A program made the translations under genes and the position numbers. Positions 1-11,025 of a stretch of DNA of 64,000 nt are shown piece after piece; position 1 is the first letter of the stretch; the number at the start of each line of letters is the position of its first letter. A model generated the notes under the pieces. The model searched no databases, was not told the origin of the DNA, and saw nothing but the letters and a program-made list of their open reading frames with translations. Source of the DNA: Cynocephalus volans (taxonomy: Eukaryota > Chordata > Mammalia > Dermoptera > Cynocephalidae); assembly GCF_027409185.1 (NCBI RefSeq), contig NC_084462.1, positions 20,683,577 to 20,747,576 on the forward strand. The letters are read 5' to 3'.

Positions 1-1399
1 TGTGGAATCTTTTGTGTCTCACCAACTTTATGGGCCTAAGACTCCCTCCTTATATGATTTTATCTTTACTTTGAACATGGCTTTCAGTTGGTGAATTCTA
101 GCAGGAGCTTTGAATTCAGTCCCAGCACCCACACCCCACAAGGAACCATCTTCCATGACCTCTTTCTTCTGTGCCATTCCTGAAAGGAAAAGACCAGAGT
201 ATGAAACATTCATCTAAAGGAGACACCCAGACACAGGATGCCCACACCCTGAATTTTTGCCTTAACTCGCAGTTCTTCAGTTGGCCAGGCCCACTGCCCA
301 CCCTCCTACCCTGGAGGGAATACAAGTTCTAGCAATGACTCCTTACAGAGGAAGAGATCAAGTTGAGGTTGAGGAGAAGGTGACTTGGATTCTGGTTGGA
401 AGAAGTTCAAGTTCCAGCCATCGCAATGTGGACCCACTGTAGCTTTTTAGTCTCACCCACCACCATCTTCTGCCTCACTCTTTACTCACAAGCCACACAA
501 GAACTTGAATATGCCACAATCCCTCCTTGACCTTACACATACTTCTCCAATACCAGACTGTGCTTTTCCCACCTGGAAATTTTCTCTTTCTTTAAGGCCC
601 AAATCAAACATCAATTCTTCTGTGAACAAAAATAATAAAGTAGCAGAGTCAATTGTAGAAGGATTTTATAGAAAATGTGAACAGACAGACTCTACCACAT
701 CTTTTCCCTTCATCTCCCCTGATATTTCAACTTCTATTCCTAGTAAGAAGAGAATACTTACTCTCAGGAAGAAAAGAGTTACTTAATAGGTTTCCCAGAG
801 CCCACTTAGGTGTCTGGCTTGATCCAAAGCCCCGAGGTCTCATTAGTAATCTTCTCCCCTACTGTGGTGCCTAAGGAGCATGATGGTCTCAGAAGGCTGG
901 GGCTGGAGGGAATAGAAGGCAGGGGAGATTTGGGAAATCTGAACCTTGGTATCCTAGGAGAGTCTGAAAATTTTGGGCCAAAGGGACAGGAGTCCACTTA
1001 CCTATAATGATGAAAAGATTGTCTGTAGCAAGAGCTGGGATAAACTTGAATCCAAAATGCTTTGGTAGACAGCTTCCCAGGGAAAGAAGACAAAAGTTAC
1101 TGGTCTGTCCACTTTTTCCCAAAATTTGATCCAAGGGATGGCTAGGAGACTGATCTGGGAATGGATAGACTGGGATGGTAAATTAGGAGGTCCTAGACTT
1201 TGTACCACCACAAAAACAATGATTTAACAACTATCCACAGACTAAAATATCTCTTAGGAGAGTGCCAGAGTCCAGTTAAGAAGGTGCAGCCACCCAGTAA
1301 AGCATGAAAATCAAGAATAACTACATAAAAGAGGATAGGAAGAACATTTCATTTTTTTCTGTGTCACCCCATTCCTCAGGCTGGCACAGCTCAGGGCTG
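1..1399. other. Unique sequence, no gene recognised
   Basis: Several short open frames exist, but none has a recognisable domain, a convincing splice context or a GC shift. I also do not recognise a repeat here. The right edge merges into L1 5'-UTR-like sequence near 1400. Confidence 0.4.
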
Positions 1400-1862
1400 A
1401 GAGAAACCCCTCAGCCTCAAGTTCTGCTACAAAGGAAAACAAAGCAGGAAGACCTCAGCAACTTTTATCACCAATGACCCCAACAACCCTTGCCACCACC
1501 ATAAACCCCCCACAGCCTTTGCTGTCAAGGACCCCCATGGCCTTCACTGACATGGACCCCAACTTATGGAGCCATCCAGAGCTCACACCATTATGCCTCT
1601 CTGGACCTGGAGCTGCTGCCCCCCTCCCCCCCTACATGCTACACCCCTGCACACCCCTGAACCCAGCACTACCACTTCCACCCCACCCACCCAGCCAGGA
1701 CCCTTGTGCCCACCTGCAGGTGAAAGTCTTTATCTAATGAAGCCAGTCCATAAATTCTAGAAATGCACAAACACAAATGCAAGGCTATAAGGAACAAACA
1801 AACAAACAAAAACATCAAGGAAACATGATACCACCAAGGAACTCAATAAATTTCCAGTAACT

Positions 1863-1867
<5 letters not shown>

Positions 1868-1916
<49 letters not shown>
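1868..1916. repeat. (GA)n microsatellite
   Basis: Uninterrupted GA dinucleotide run of about 48 bp inside the L1, between 5' UTR-like and ORF1-like sequence. Confidence 0.97.
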
Positions 1917-1919
<3 letters not shown>

Positions 1920-4185
1920 ATGAATTACCTGAAAAAGAATTATAAATAATTACCTTAAAAGAAGCTCAGCAAGCTATGAGAGAACACAGATAGAAACTCA
2001 AGGAAATCAGGAAAACAACATATGAATGAAACAAGAAGTATGACTAAGAATAGAACTCATAAAAAAAGAACCAGACAAGTTCTGGAACTGAAGACTAGAA
2101 TGACTGAAATGAAAAAACTCAATAGAGATCCTCAATAGCAGACTCAATCAAGCAGAAGAATCAACAAAGATGAAGACAGATTATTTGAATGATCCAGTCA
2201 GTGGAGAAAACAAAACAAAACGAAATGAAAAACAAAATGGAAAAGTGTGAAGAAAGCCTATGGGATTTACGTCATCAAGCAAACCAATACACACATTATG
2301 AAAGTACTAGAAGTAGAAGAGAAAGAGATAGAGGAAGAAAATGAATTCAAAGAAACAATGACTGAAAATGTTCCAAGTCTGGAGAAGGAAATAGGCAGCT
2401 AGATTCAGGAAGCCCAAAGCACCCAAAGTAGTTGAACATGAAGAGGTCTTAACGGAGACCCATTATAGTTAAATTAGCGAAAGTCAAAGACAAGGAGAAT
2501 TTTGAAAGCACCAGGAGAAAAGTGACTCATCACATATGAATGAACCCCCATAAGACTATCAAACAGATTTCTCAGCAGAAACCTTGCAGACCATGAGAGA
2601 CTGTGATGATATATTCAAAAGACTGAAAACAAAACTTTCAATCAAGAATACTATACCTGGAAAAACTATCCTTTAAAAATGAAAGAGAAATAAAATCTTT
2701 CCCAGATAAACAAAAACTGAAGGAGTTCATCCCCACTAGATCTGCCTTACAAGAAATGTTTAAGGGAATTCTTCAACTGAAATAAAAACATGCTTAATAG
2801 CAACATGAAAGCATATGAAAGTATAAATCTCACCAGTAAGTGTAAATATATGAACAAATACAGAATGTAATGCTGTAATGATTGTATGCAAATTACTTTA
2901 AACCCTCATATAAAAGTTAAAAGGCAAAAACATTAAGCATAACTATAACCACAAAAATTTGTTAATGGATATGTTACATAAAAGAAGTAAACTCTGATTT
3001 CAAGAATGTAAAGTGTGGAGGTAGGAGTAAAATTGTAGAGTTTTTGTATGCAATTGAAGTTAAGTTGTTATCAACTTAAAATAGATGGTTGTAACTATGT
3101 TATGTAAGCCTCATGGTAACCACAAAGACAAAACCTGTAATAGATACACAAAAGATAAAGGGAAAAGAATAAAATCAAATCACTACAAAAATAATCAAAA
3201 AGCAAAGGAAGACAGTAATAGAGGAAGAGAGGAACAAAACAACTGCAAAACAGGTAAAAACAATTACAAAATGACAATAGTAAGTCCTCATCTATCAATA
3301 ACTACTTTAAATGTAAATGGGTTAAACTCCCCAATTAAAAAAAACCATACAGTGACTGAATGAATAGGAAAAAAAATTGAGTGATCAGCTATCTACAAGA
3401 CATTCATTTTAAATTTAAGAACACACAGGCTGAAAGTGAAGGGATAGAAAAAGATATTCCATGTTAATGGTAATCAAAAGACAGAATGGGTGGCTAATAC
3501 TTGTATCAGATAAAATAGACTTTAAATAAGACACCGTCATTAGAGACAAAGAAGATCATTATATATAATGACAAAAGGGTCAATTCAACAGGAAGATGAA
3601 TTGTAAGCATATATGCATCCAACATCAGAGCACCTAAATATATAAAGCAAATATTGAAAGATCTGAAGGAGAAATTGACAGCAATACAATGATAGCCGTA
3701 GACTTCAAGACCCCACTGTCAATAACAGATAGAACATCCGTACAGAAATAGCAATGAAAAAACAGCTGACTTTAACAACACTAAACAAATGGACCTAACA
3801 GACACATGCAGAACTTTTCACCCAACAGCAGAACGTGCTTCTCAAGCACACGTGGAACATTCTTCAGGATAGATTACATGTTAGGTCACAAAACAAGTCT
3901 TAAAAAATTTAAGAAGATTGAAATTATACCAATTATCTTTTCCAACCCAAACAGAATGAAACCAGAAATCAGTAATGGTAAGAAAATGGGAATATTTACA
4001 AATGTGTGGAAACTAAACAACACACTCTTTAACAACCATTGGGTCAATGAGGAAATCAAAACTGAATTTAAACACATATCTTTGGACAAATGAAAACAAA
4101 AACACAACATACCAACACTTCTGGGGTACAGTCAAAGCAATATAAAGAAGGACATTTATAGTGATAAATACGTACATTTAAAAAG

Positions 4186-5216
4186 AAGAGGGGAGGAGCA
4201 AGCAGTGAGCTGGAGCACTGAGTATGACTGTGGGAGCCCTGCCACTGCTGCCCACCACCACCTCCCCTGCAGAAGCAGAAGCCTGGGTGGGTTCCCAGTA
4301 TTCTGTCCCAGCCCCTCCTTAATTGTCAGGTTGCAAGGACAGCACAGACGAGACAGTCAGACCCAGTGAGCATGTGTGGCATGAGGGGAAGCTGCCTGGC
4401 CCGTCCCCTGGGCCTTCCCTTCTTTCCTTCTCCCCACAACCCATCTCCAACATTGAGCAGCACGTGTCACACCAAAGTCAGTAAAAAGGAACTCAAGTCC
4501 CACCACAACAAGCTGATGAGTCATCAGAAAAAGAACAGAAAGAAGCAGTTGAACATCTTGATGAAATGCAAAGTGAAATGAATGGACTTAAACAAGGCAC
4601 TGAGGAGATTTTCAAAGTAGAACAGAAATATAACAAATCCGACCATTTTTTCAGAAGACGTCAGAATTGATTGCCAAAATGCCAAATTTTTGAGGAACAG
4701 CTTTTGTCAACCATCTGCAGGTGTCTGCACAGCTTGGGGAGGACAACCAGGTGCTGCATTGTTTGACCAGAGTCAAGTGACAGAATTTTATGACATTAAA
4801 TCAGATTACAGAATAGATTTTTATTCTGATGAAAAAATCCTTTCTTCAAAAATAAATTTCTTTCCAAAGAATTTCATCTGAATGAAGGTTGTGATTCATC
4901 TTCAAAGGCCACTGAAATCAAATGGAAATCTGGAAAGGATTTGATAAAACATTCAAGTCAAAGGCAGAGTAAAGCCAGCAGGAAGAGGCAGCATAAGAAA
5001 CCAGAGAGCTCCCTTACTTGGTTTACTGACTACTCTGATGCAGGTGCAGACAAGTTAGGAGAGGTCATCAAAGACGATATTTGCCCAAATCCATTACAAT
5101 AATACTTTGTTCCTGATATGGATGATGAATAAGGGAAAGAAGGACAAGAAGATTATAATAATGAAGAAGAGGATGTGGAAGATATTGATAAAGAAGGGAA
5201 TGAGTGCAGAAATAAC
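4186..5216 (+). pseudogene. SET: SET (TAF-I/I2PP2A) processed pseudogene inserted in L1 ORF2
   Basis: Translated pieces follow the histone chaperone SET in order: KVSKKEL near 4480, EEIFKVEQKYNK near 4600-4640, YRIDFYSDE near 4805-4835, [12 protein letters not shown]-like near 4905-4940, and [13 protein letters not shown] then PDMDDE near 5040-5130 leading into the acidic tail. The order is collinear across what are separate exons in the parent, with no introns, so this is a retrocopy. It carries 5' UTR-like sequence (4186-4470), many stops and frameshifts, and stops within the acidic-tail region. No 3' UTR or poly(A) tail is visible. L1 ORF2 homology resumes at about 5217, with some L1 sequence missing at the junction. 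It is non-functional. Confidence 0.9.
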
Positions 5217-6245
5217 AGGAAAAAATCAACAAAACTAAGAGCTGTGTTTTTTTTGAAAAGACAAACGAAATTGACAAATCTTTAGCTAAGCTAAGAAAAA
5301 AGAAGACTCAAATAAGTAAAAGCAGAAATGAAAGAGGAAACATTACAATAGATGCCTCAGAAATAAAAAGGATCATAAAGGGCTTATGGAAAATTATATG
5401 CCAACAAATTGGATAACCTAGAAGAACTGGATAAATTGCTAGAAACATACAATCTACCAAGACTGAATCAAGAAGTAATAGGAAACCTGAATAGGCCAAT
5501 AAGAAATAAGAACTTTGTATCAATAATTAAAAACCTCCCAATGAAGAAAAGCCCAGGACCAGATGGCTTCACGAATCAATTCTACTAAATATTAAAAGAA
5601 GAGTCAATACCAATCTTTCTTAAACTCTTCCAATAAATAGAAGAAGGAACACTTTCAAACTCTTTTAATGAGGCCAGCATCACCTTGATACTAAAGTTAG
5701 ACAATGACACCCCAAGAAAAAAAATTACTGGCCAATATCCCTGATGAACATAGATGCAAAAATCCTCAATAAAATACTAGCAAACCAAATTCAACAGCAC
5801 ATTACAAGGATCATACACCATGACAAAGTGGTATTTATACCTGCGATGCAAGGATGGTTCAGCATATGCAAATCAATCAATGTGAAACACTGCATTAACA
5901 GAACTAGAGATAGAAACCACATATCATCTCAATGGATGCAGAAAAAGCATTTGACAAAATTCAATATTCATTCTTAATTTTTTAAAAAACTTAACAAAAT
6001 AGGTACAAAGGGAATTTACCTCAACATAATAAAAATCATGTATGAAAAGCCCACAGTTAACATCATAATTAATGGGTGAAACAGGAAGCTTTTTCTCTTA
6101 TATCTCTAACATCTATATATTTTGCAGAAATAGAAAAAACAATCCTGAAATTCGTATGAAACCACAAAAAACTCAGAACAGACAAAGCAATCTTGAGCAA
6201 GAAGAATAAACCTAGAGGCATCACACTTCCTGATTTCAAAATATA

Positions 6246-6835
6246 TGAGGGGACTTCAAAAAGTTCATTGAAAGATTTTGTGAAGGTTAATTCTAGGTGT
6301 CATCTTGGTTAGATGGAGGAATGCTGAGAAACCTGGGAAAGCTATCTTTGTAGATGTGTCCGTGAGGGTGTTTCCAGCAGAGATTAGTATGAGAGTCTGA
6401 CTGGACTGGGTGGGAAAGACCCACCCTCAATGTGGGTGGGAACCATCCAATCCACTGGGGGTCCCGAGAGAACAAAAGACAGAGGAAAGAGGTGAAGCTC
6501 TCTCTCTCTCCATCCGTGCAGCTGAGATACACTCTTCTCTCCTGTCCGTGGACATCAGAGCTCAAGACTCTTCAGCTTTTGGTTTCCAGAACTTACACCA
6601 TCAGCTTCCCTGGTTTTGAGGCCTTCGGACTTGGACTGAGCCATGCTACCAGCATCCAGTTTATAGACAGCCTATTGTGGAACTTTTCTTCATAGTCACG
6701 TGAGCTAATCCCCCTAATAATCCCTCTCCTATAATTATAATATATCCTATTGATTCTGTCTCTCTGGAGAACCCTGACTAATACAGATTTGTATTATCTA
6801 ATTCTACCTTTCCATGAACTTTTTGAAGTTCCCTG
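6246..6835. mobile_element. Mariner/Tc1-type MITE, split by an LTR
   Basis: Terminal inverted repeats (ACTTCAAAAAGTTCAT on the left, its complement ATGAACTTTTTGAAGT on the right) lie just inside flanking TA dinucleotides at 6244-6245 and 6836-6837. This is the target preference of Tc1/mariner elements. Removing the nested LTR and one 5-bp duplication leaves about 78 bp, matching the two other copies in this window (34093-34176 and 35516-35587). L1 homology continues cleanly on both sides. Confidence 0.82.
6279..6785 (+). mobile_element. MLT2-like (ERVL) solo LTR
   Basis: A 507-bp LTR starts TGTGAAGGTTAAT and ends CTGACTAATACA. It has a perfect 5-bp target duplication, GATTT (6274-6278 and 6786-6790). 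Diagnostic segments include GAGGGTGTTTCCAGCAG and the terminal CTGTCTCTCTGGAGAACCC. It is inserted into the MITE and is related to the copy at 45512-46022. No internal retroviral genes are present. Confidence 0.88.
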
Positions 6836-7388
6836 TATTACACAGCTGCAGTAATCAAAACAGTACAGTACTGGCACAAAAACAGAGACATCGACCAATG
6901 GAACAGAATTGAGAGCTCAGAAATAAATCTACCCATTTAAGATCAACTGGTCTTTGACAAAGCTGCCAAGAATATGCAACGGGGAAAGGGTAGTCTCTTT
7001 AGTAAATGGTGTTGGGAAAATTGGATGTCCACATGTAAAAGAATAAAATTGGACCCTTATCTCATATCATATACAAAAGTCACCTCAAAATGGACAAAGA
7101 CTTAAACGTAAGACCTAAAATCATAAAACTACTAGGTGAAAACATAGGGGAAAAGCTTCTTGACACTGGCCAAAAGCAGAGGCAACAAAAGCTAAAATAG
7201 ACAAGGGAGAGTCCATCAAACTAAAAATCTGCAAAGGAAACAATTAAAGTGTTTTCATCCAACCTATGGAATGGAAGAAAATATTTGCAAACCATATATC
7301 AGATAAGGGTTTAATATACATAATGTATAAGAAACTCATACAACTCAATAGCAAAAAAAAAAAAATCTGATTAAAAAATGGGCAAAGA

Positions 7389-7516
7389 GGGACTGGTTGG
7401 TTAGCTCAGTAGGTTAGAGTGCAGTGTTATAAGACCAACATCAAGGGTTTGGATCCTCATACTGGCTAGTGCCAAAAAAAAAAAAAAAAAAAGAAAAAGA
7501 AAAAAGAAAAGAGAAA
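7389..7516 (+). mobile_element. CYN-type tRNA-Ile-derived SINE, monomer
   Basis: The tRNA-Ile-like head (GGTTAGCTCAGTAGGTTAGA) is followed by a B-box-like GGGTTTGGATCC and an A-rich tail. A 9-bp direct repeat, GGGCAAAGA (7380-7388 and 7517-7525), flanks the element inside L1. Confidence 0.87.
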
Positions 7517-8510
7517 GGGCAAAGAACCTAAATAAACATTTTTCCAAAGAAGTCATGCAAATGGCCAACATGTACATTAAAATGTACATTCCAGGGAAAT
7601 GCAAATCAAAACCACAATGAGCTATCACCTCACACCTGTTAGAACGGCTATTATCAAAAGACAAAAGGTAAGTCTTGGCAAGGATGTGGAGAAGCGGGAA
7701 CCCTGTACACTATTGGTAGGAATGTAAATTGGTATAGCCATTATGGAAAGCAGTATGGAGGTTACTCAAAAAATTAAAGATAGAACTATCGTATGATCCA
7801 GCCATCCCACTTCTGGGTTTATATCCAAAGAAACTGGAATCAGGATCTCAAAGAGATATCTGCACTCCCATGTTCATTGCATCATTATTCACAGTAGCCA
7901 AAAGCTAAATGTCTATTGATGGATGAATGAATAAATAAAATGTTGTGTGTGTGTATATCCATATATACACATGTGTGTGCATGCATGCATGACGGGATAT
8001 TATTCAGCCTTAAAAAATAAGAAAATCCTGCCCAAAATAAGAAAATCAGCAACATGGATGAACCTTTGCTGAGTGAAATAAGCTAGACACAGATAACAAA
8101 AACTGCAGGATCTCACTTACATGTGGAATCTAAAACAGTCAAACTCTTAGAAGCAGAATAGTGGTTGCCAGTGGCTGGGAGAGTGGGAGTGAGAAAAGGA
8201 TGGTCAAAGGGCACGAAGTTTCATTGATGAAAGATGAATAAATTCTGGAGATCATGGTGACTACCGTTAGCAATGCTGTATTGTATACTTGAAATTTGCT
8301 AAGAGGTAAATCTTAAGTGTTCTCACCACAAACAAAGAAAAAAGAAAATGGTAACTTTGTGAGGTGATAGATAATGTGAATTAACTTAATTTTGGTGATC
8401 ATTTCACAACGTGTATGTATACATATATATCAAAACATCAAGTCGTACAGCTTAAATATATACAATTTAAATTTGTCAATTATCCATCAATAAAGCTGTT
8501 CACAAAAAGA

Positions 8511-9074
8511 GAATTGACTTGTATAGTTAGTGGGTGCAGACCTCCTCCTCCTGCTCCTCCTCCTTCACTGCAAAATACTCACAAGTGCTAAACAACAAAA
8601 CCCAGCAGCACAGTCTTTTTGTGTTCTCATTGCCCATTTGCATAGAAAATTATACCAATGTGGAATATGTGGTCTTATATCCTGTTGTTCTCATTTAGTA
8701 TTGAATTTTACACATTTTCCATGTTGTCACATATTCTTAACTATAAGTGTTGATTTTATTTATTTTCAAAAATATAAAACACTTGGTTCAAAATTCGAAG
8801 GTTATAAAAGTGTGGTCTGCTCCAAGAACACTGCCTCCAAACTCACTCAGAGGCAACAGTTTTCATGAGGTCCTTATTTCTCTTTACACAGGTATTCAAC
8901 TATAGGAAAATATTATGCACATGTATGTGTTATTTGCTACTTTCAATTTACGTAATATTAGCAGTGTCCCCAAACAATTATGTATATGTTCTCTTTCACT
9001 TAGAAATATTTCTTGGAAATCATTCTATATCAGTATATTTTTAGTTTCTTTAACAAACACTATCTGACAGGCAC
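8511..9074. other. No gene; probable old LINE remnants
   Basis: AT-rich sequence with phrases such as GAGGCAACAGTTTTCATGAG that resemble old reverse-strand LINE sequence. Open frames here carry no recognisable domain. Confidence 0.35.
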
Positions 9075-9240
9075 TATTCTATGGTGATACAAAAATGTTA
9101 ATTCATTCAATATTCACAATAACCCTATGGCACAGGTACTATAAAGATGTCGATTAACTTTCTCATGCTCACGCAGCTACTGGGAGCAGGATTTGGACCT
9201 AGATATCTGGCTCCAGAGCTTTTTAATTACTCTGCTGTGC
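9075..9240 (+). mobile_element. MIR SINE fragment
   Basis: The order of AATAACCCTATGGCACAGGTACT, CACGCAGCTACTGGGAGCAGGATTTGGACC-like sequence and CTGGCTCCAGAGC matches the 3' half of MIR. It is divergent, as expected for an old mammalian repeat. Confidence 0.75.
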
Positions 9241-9623
9241 AGTCTGTGACTATACTGCTCTGCTTCTGCACATTGGAAAGCACCCTTTTAAAAATCATGG
9301 TTGCATCATATCCCATTTTAGATAGATGCCATAATTTAGTAAGTTCCCTGCTGAAGGACGGTGTCATTTTAACGTGCATTTCTCTTATGAATAAAGTTAA
9401 GCTTTCTTTCATATTTTTAAAATCCATTTGTATATTTTGCACCATTTAATCATATTCTTTGTTCATGTTTTTCTATTTGTTTTTAGCTCTTTTTCTTATT
9501 GATTATAAGTAGTTTTTAATATACATATTAAGTGAATTAAACTTTGTCATAGGAGTTGTCTTTTTCCTAGTTTGCCATTTGTCTTTTGATTTTGTTTATA
9601 GTGGACTTTGCCAAGCAGATTTT

Positions 9624-9624
<1 letters not shown>

Positions 9625-9654
<30 letters not shown>

Positions 9655-10095
9655 ATTTTATTTTGTCGATATACATTTTGGCTGATTATTGCTCCCCATC
9701 ACCAAAACCTCCCTCCCTCCTCCCTCTCCCCCCTCCCACCCAACAATGTCCTTTCTGTTTGCTTGTCGTATCAACTTCAAGTAATTGTGGTTGTTATATC
9801 TTCTCCCCCCCCCCCCAGGTTTTGTGTGTGTGTGTGTGTGTGTGTGTGAATTTATATATTAATTTTTAGCTCCCACCAATAAGTGAGAACATGTGGTATT
9901 TCTCTTTCTGTGCCTGACTTGTTTCACTTAATATAATTCTCTCAAGGTCCATCCATGTTGTTGCAAATGGCAGTATTTCATTCGTTTTTATAGCTGAGTA
10001 GTATTCCATTGTGTAGATGTACCACATTTTCCATATCCACTCATCTGATGATGGACATTTGGGCTGGTTCCAACTCTTGGTTATTGTAAAGAGTG
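9625..10095 (-). mobile_element. Young 5'-truncated L1, reverse
   Basis: About 470 bp of reverse-complemented L1 3' end with a (TTTA)n tail at the left. A perfect 16-bp target duplication, TGCCAAGCAGATTTTA, lies at 9609-9624 and 10096-10111. A polypurine tract (read here as C/T-rich) and a (TG)n run at 9822-9848 sit in its 3' UTR. The intact duplication suggests a comparatively recent insertion. Confidence 0.9.
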
Positions 10096-10386
10096 TGCCA
10101 AGCAGATTTTAAAAAATTAATTGTAGTCAGATTTATCAATATTTTCTCTTATGGCTTCTGGATTCTGTGTCATACTTGGAAGATTACTTTTGCATGGTAT
10201 ATTTTTTTCCATTTTTTTGCTTTTAACCTATTTTTGACTTTAAATCTAAAGTGAGTATCTTGTAGATGGCATATAGTTGGATCATGTTATTTAAAATCCA
10301 TTCTGCCAATCTCTGCCATTTGATTGGAGTGTTTAATCCACTTTCATTTAAAGTAATTACTGATAAGGAAGGACTTCTGCAATTTT

Positions 10387-10428
10387 CAGCACTGCACTCT
10401 CCTGAGTGAGCCACAGGCCGGCCCTCCT
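10387..10428 (-). mobile_element. Tailless 42-bp SINE 5'-half insertion
   Basis: The 42-bp insert is the reverse complement of the SINE 5' end (GGGCCGGCC, then GGCTCACTCAGGAGAGTG, ending at GTGCTG). It is bracketed by a perfect 16-bp duplication, GGACTTCTGCAATTTT (10371-10386 and 10429-10444). It ends near the anticodon-loop position of the tRNA-like head and has neither B box nor A-tail. Confidence 0.88.
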
Positions 10429-10671
10429 GGACTTCTGCAATTTTGCTATTTGTTGTCAATATATCTTATTTTTGTTCCTCTATTCCTCCATCATTCCTCT
10501 CTTTTGTGCTAAACAGATGTTTTCTAGTGTACCATTTTAATTCACTTGTTTCCTTTGCTACATTTTTTTGGCAGTTGATTTTCCAAATGATTTCCTTGAA
10601 GATTACAATTAACATCTTAATTTAAAACAATCTGGCTTGGAGTAATATCAGCCTAATTTAGATAATAATAG

Positions 10672-11025
10672 ATCTGCAACATAACCAGGGCCACTTTAGA
10701 CAAGCCCAGGTACAAAATGGCACTGCCCACCTCCTCTCCTCGCCTCCCCTCACCCTTTACAAGAAGCCTCCTGACTTAAACAGAAACCCCTTTTGCTTCC
10801 GCAAGGACGCAGTTCTCCACCCTGATCCACATTAACATAATAATCCTCCTTGATGGTACCAGCCAGCCCTTGGTGCACTATATAAACTCTACCACCCCCA
10901 CGCCTGGTGCTGTCCCCCATTTTCAGGGCAGCCCTGGGCTGCCTGCCACTCTGAGCACAGCCCGGCAGATTTCCTTCTTTAATAAAGCTTGAACGGCACC
11001 CGGCATCTCGGCTCACTTTCTTGCA
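10672..11025 (+). mobile_element. Solo ERV LTR (class I-like)
   Basis: A 354-bp element is flanked by the 5-bp duplication AATAG (10667-10671 and 11026-11030), and L1 sequence runs across the joined flanks. It has a TATAAA box (10881-10886), a C/G-rich short R region and an AATAAA signal (10981-10986). The end is TTGCA. The start (ATCTGC) is not the expected TG and may be mutated. No retroviral genes remain. Confidence 0.8.

Larger units (their letters stand above)
1400..8510 (+). mobile_element. Old near full-length L1 LINE, forward, multiply interrupted
   Basis: L1-type 5' UTR sequence (about 1400-1860) is followed by ORF1-like sequence (about 1940-2760) and ORF2. The endonuclease start is readable near 3270-3360 (TTLNVNGLNSPIK). 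A reverse-transcriptase block with SPGPDGF is near 5550 and an [15 protein letters not shown] block near 5745. [10 protein letters not shown]-like sequence is near 5935. The ORF2 tail and 3' UTR run through about 7600-8500 and end in a typical CAATAAAGCTG-like terminus. Stops and frameshifts are everywhere, and sequence is missing around the SET insertion and near 6120. It is a dead, old copy and the host of four later insertions listed separately. Confidence 0.88.
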
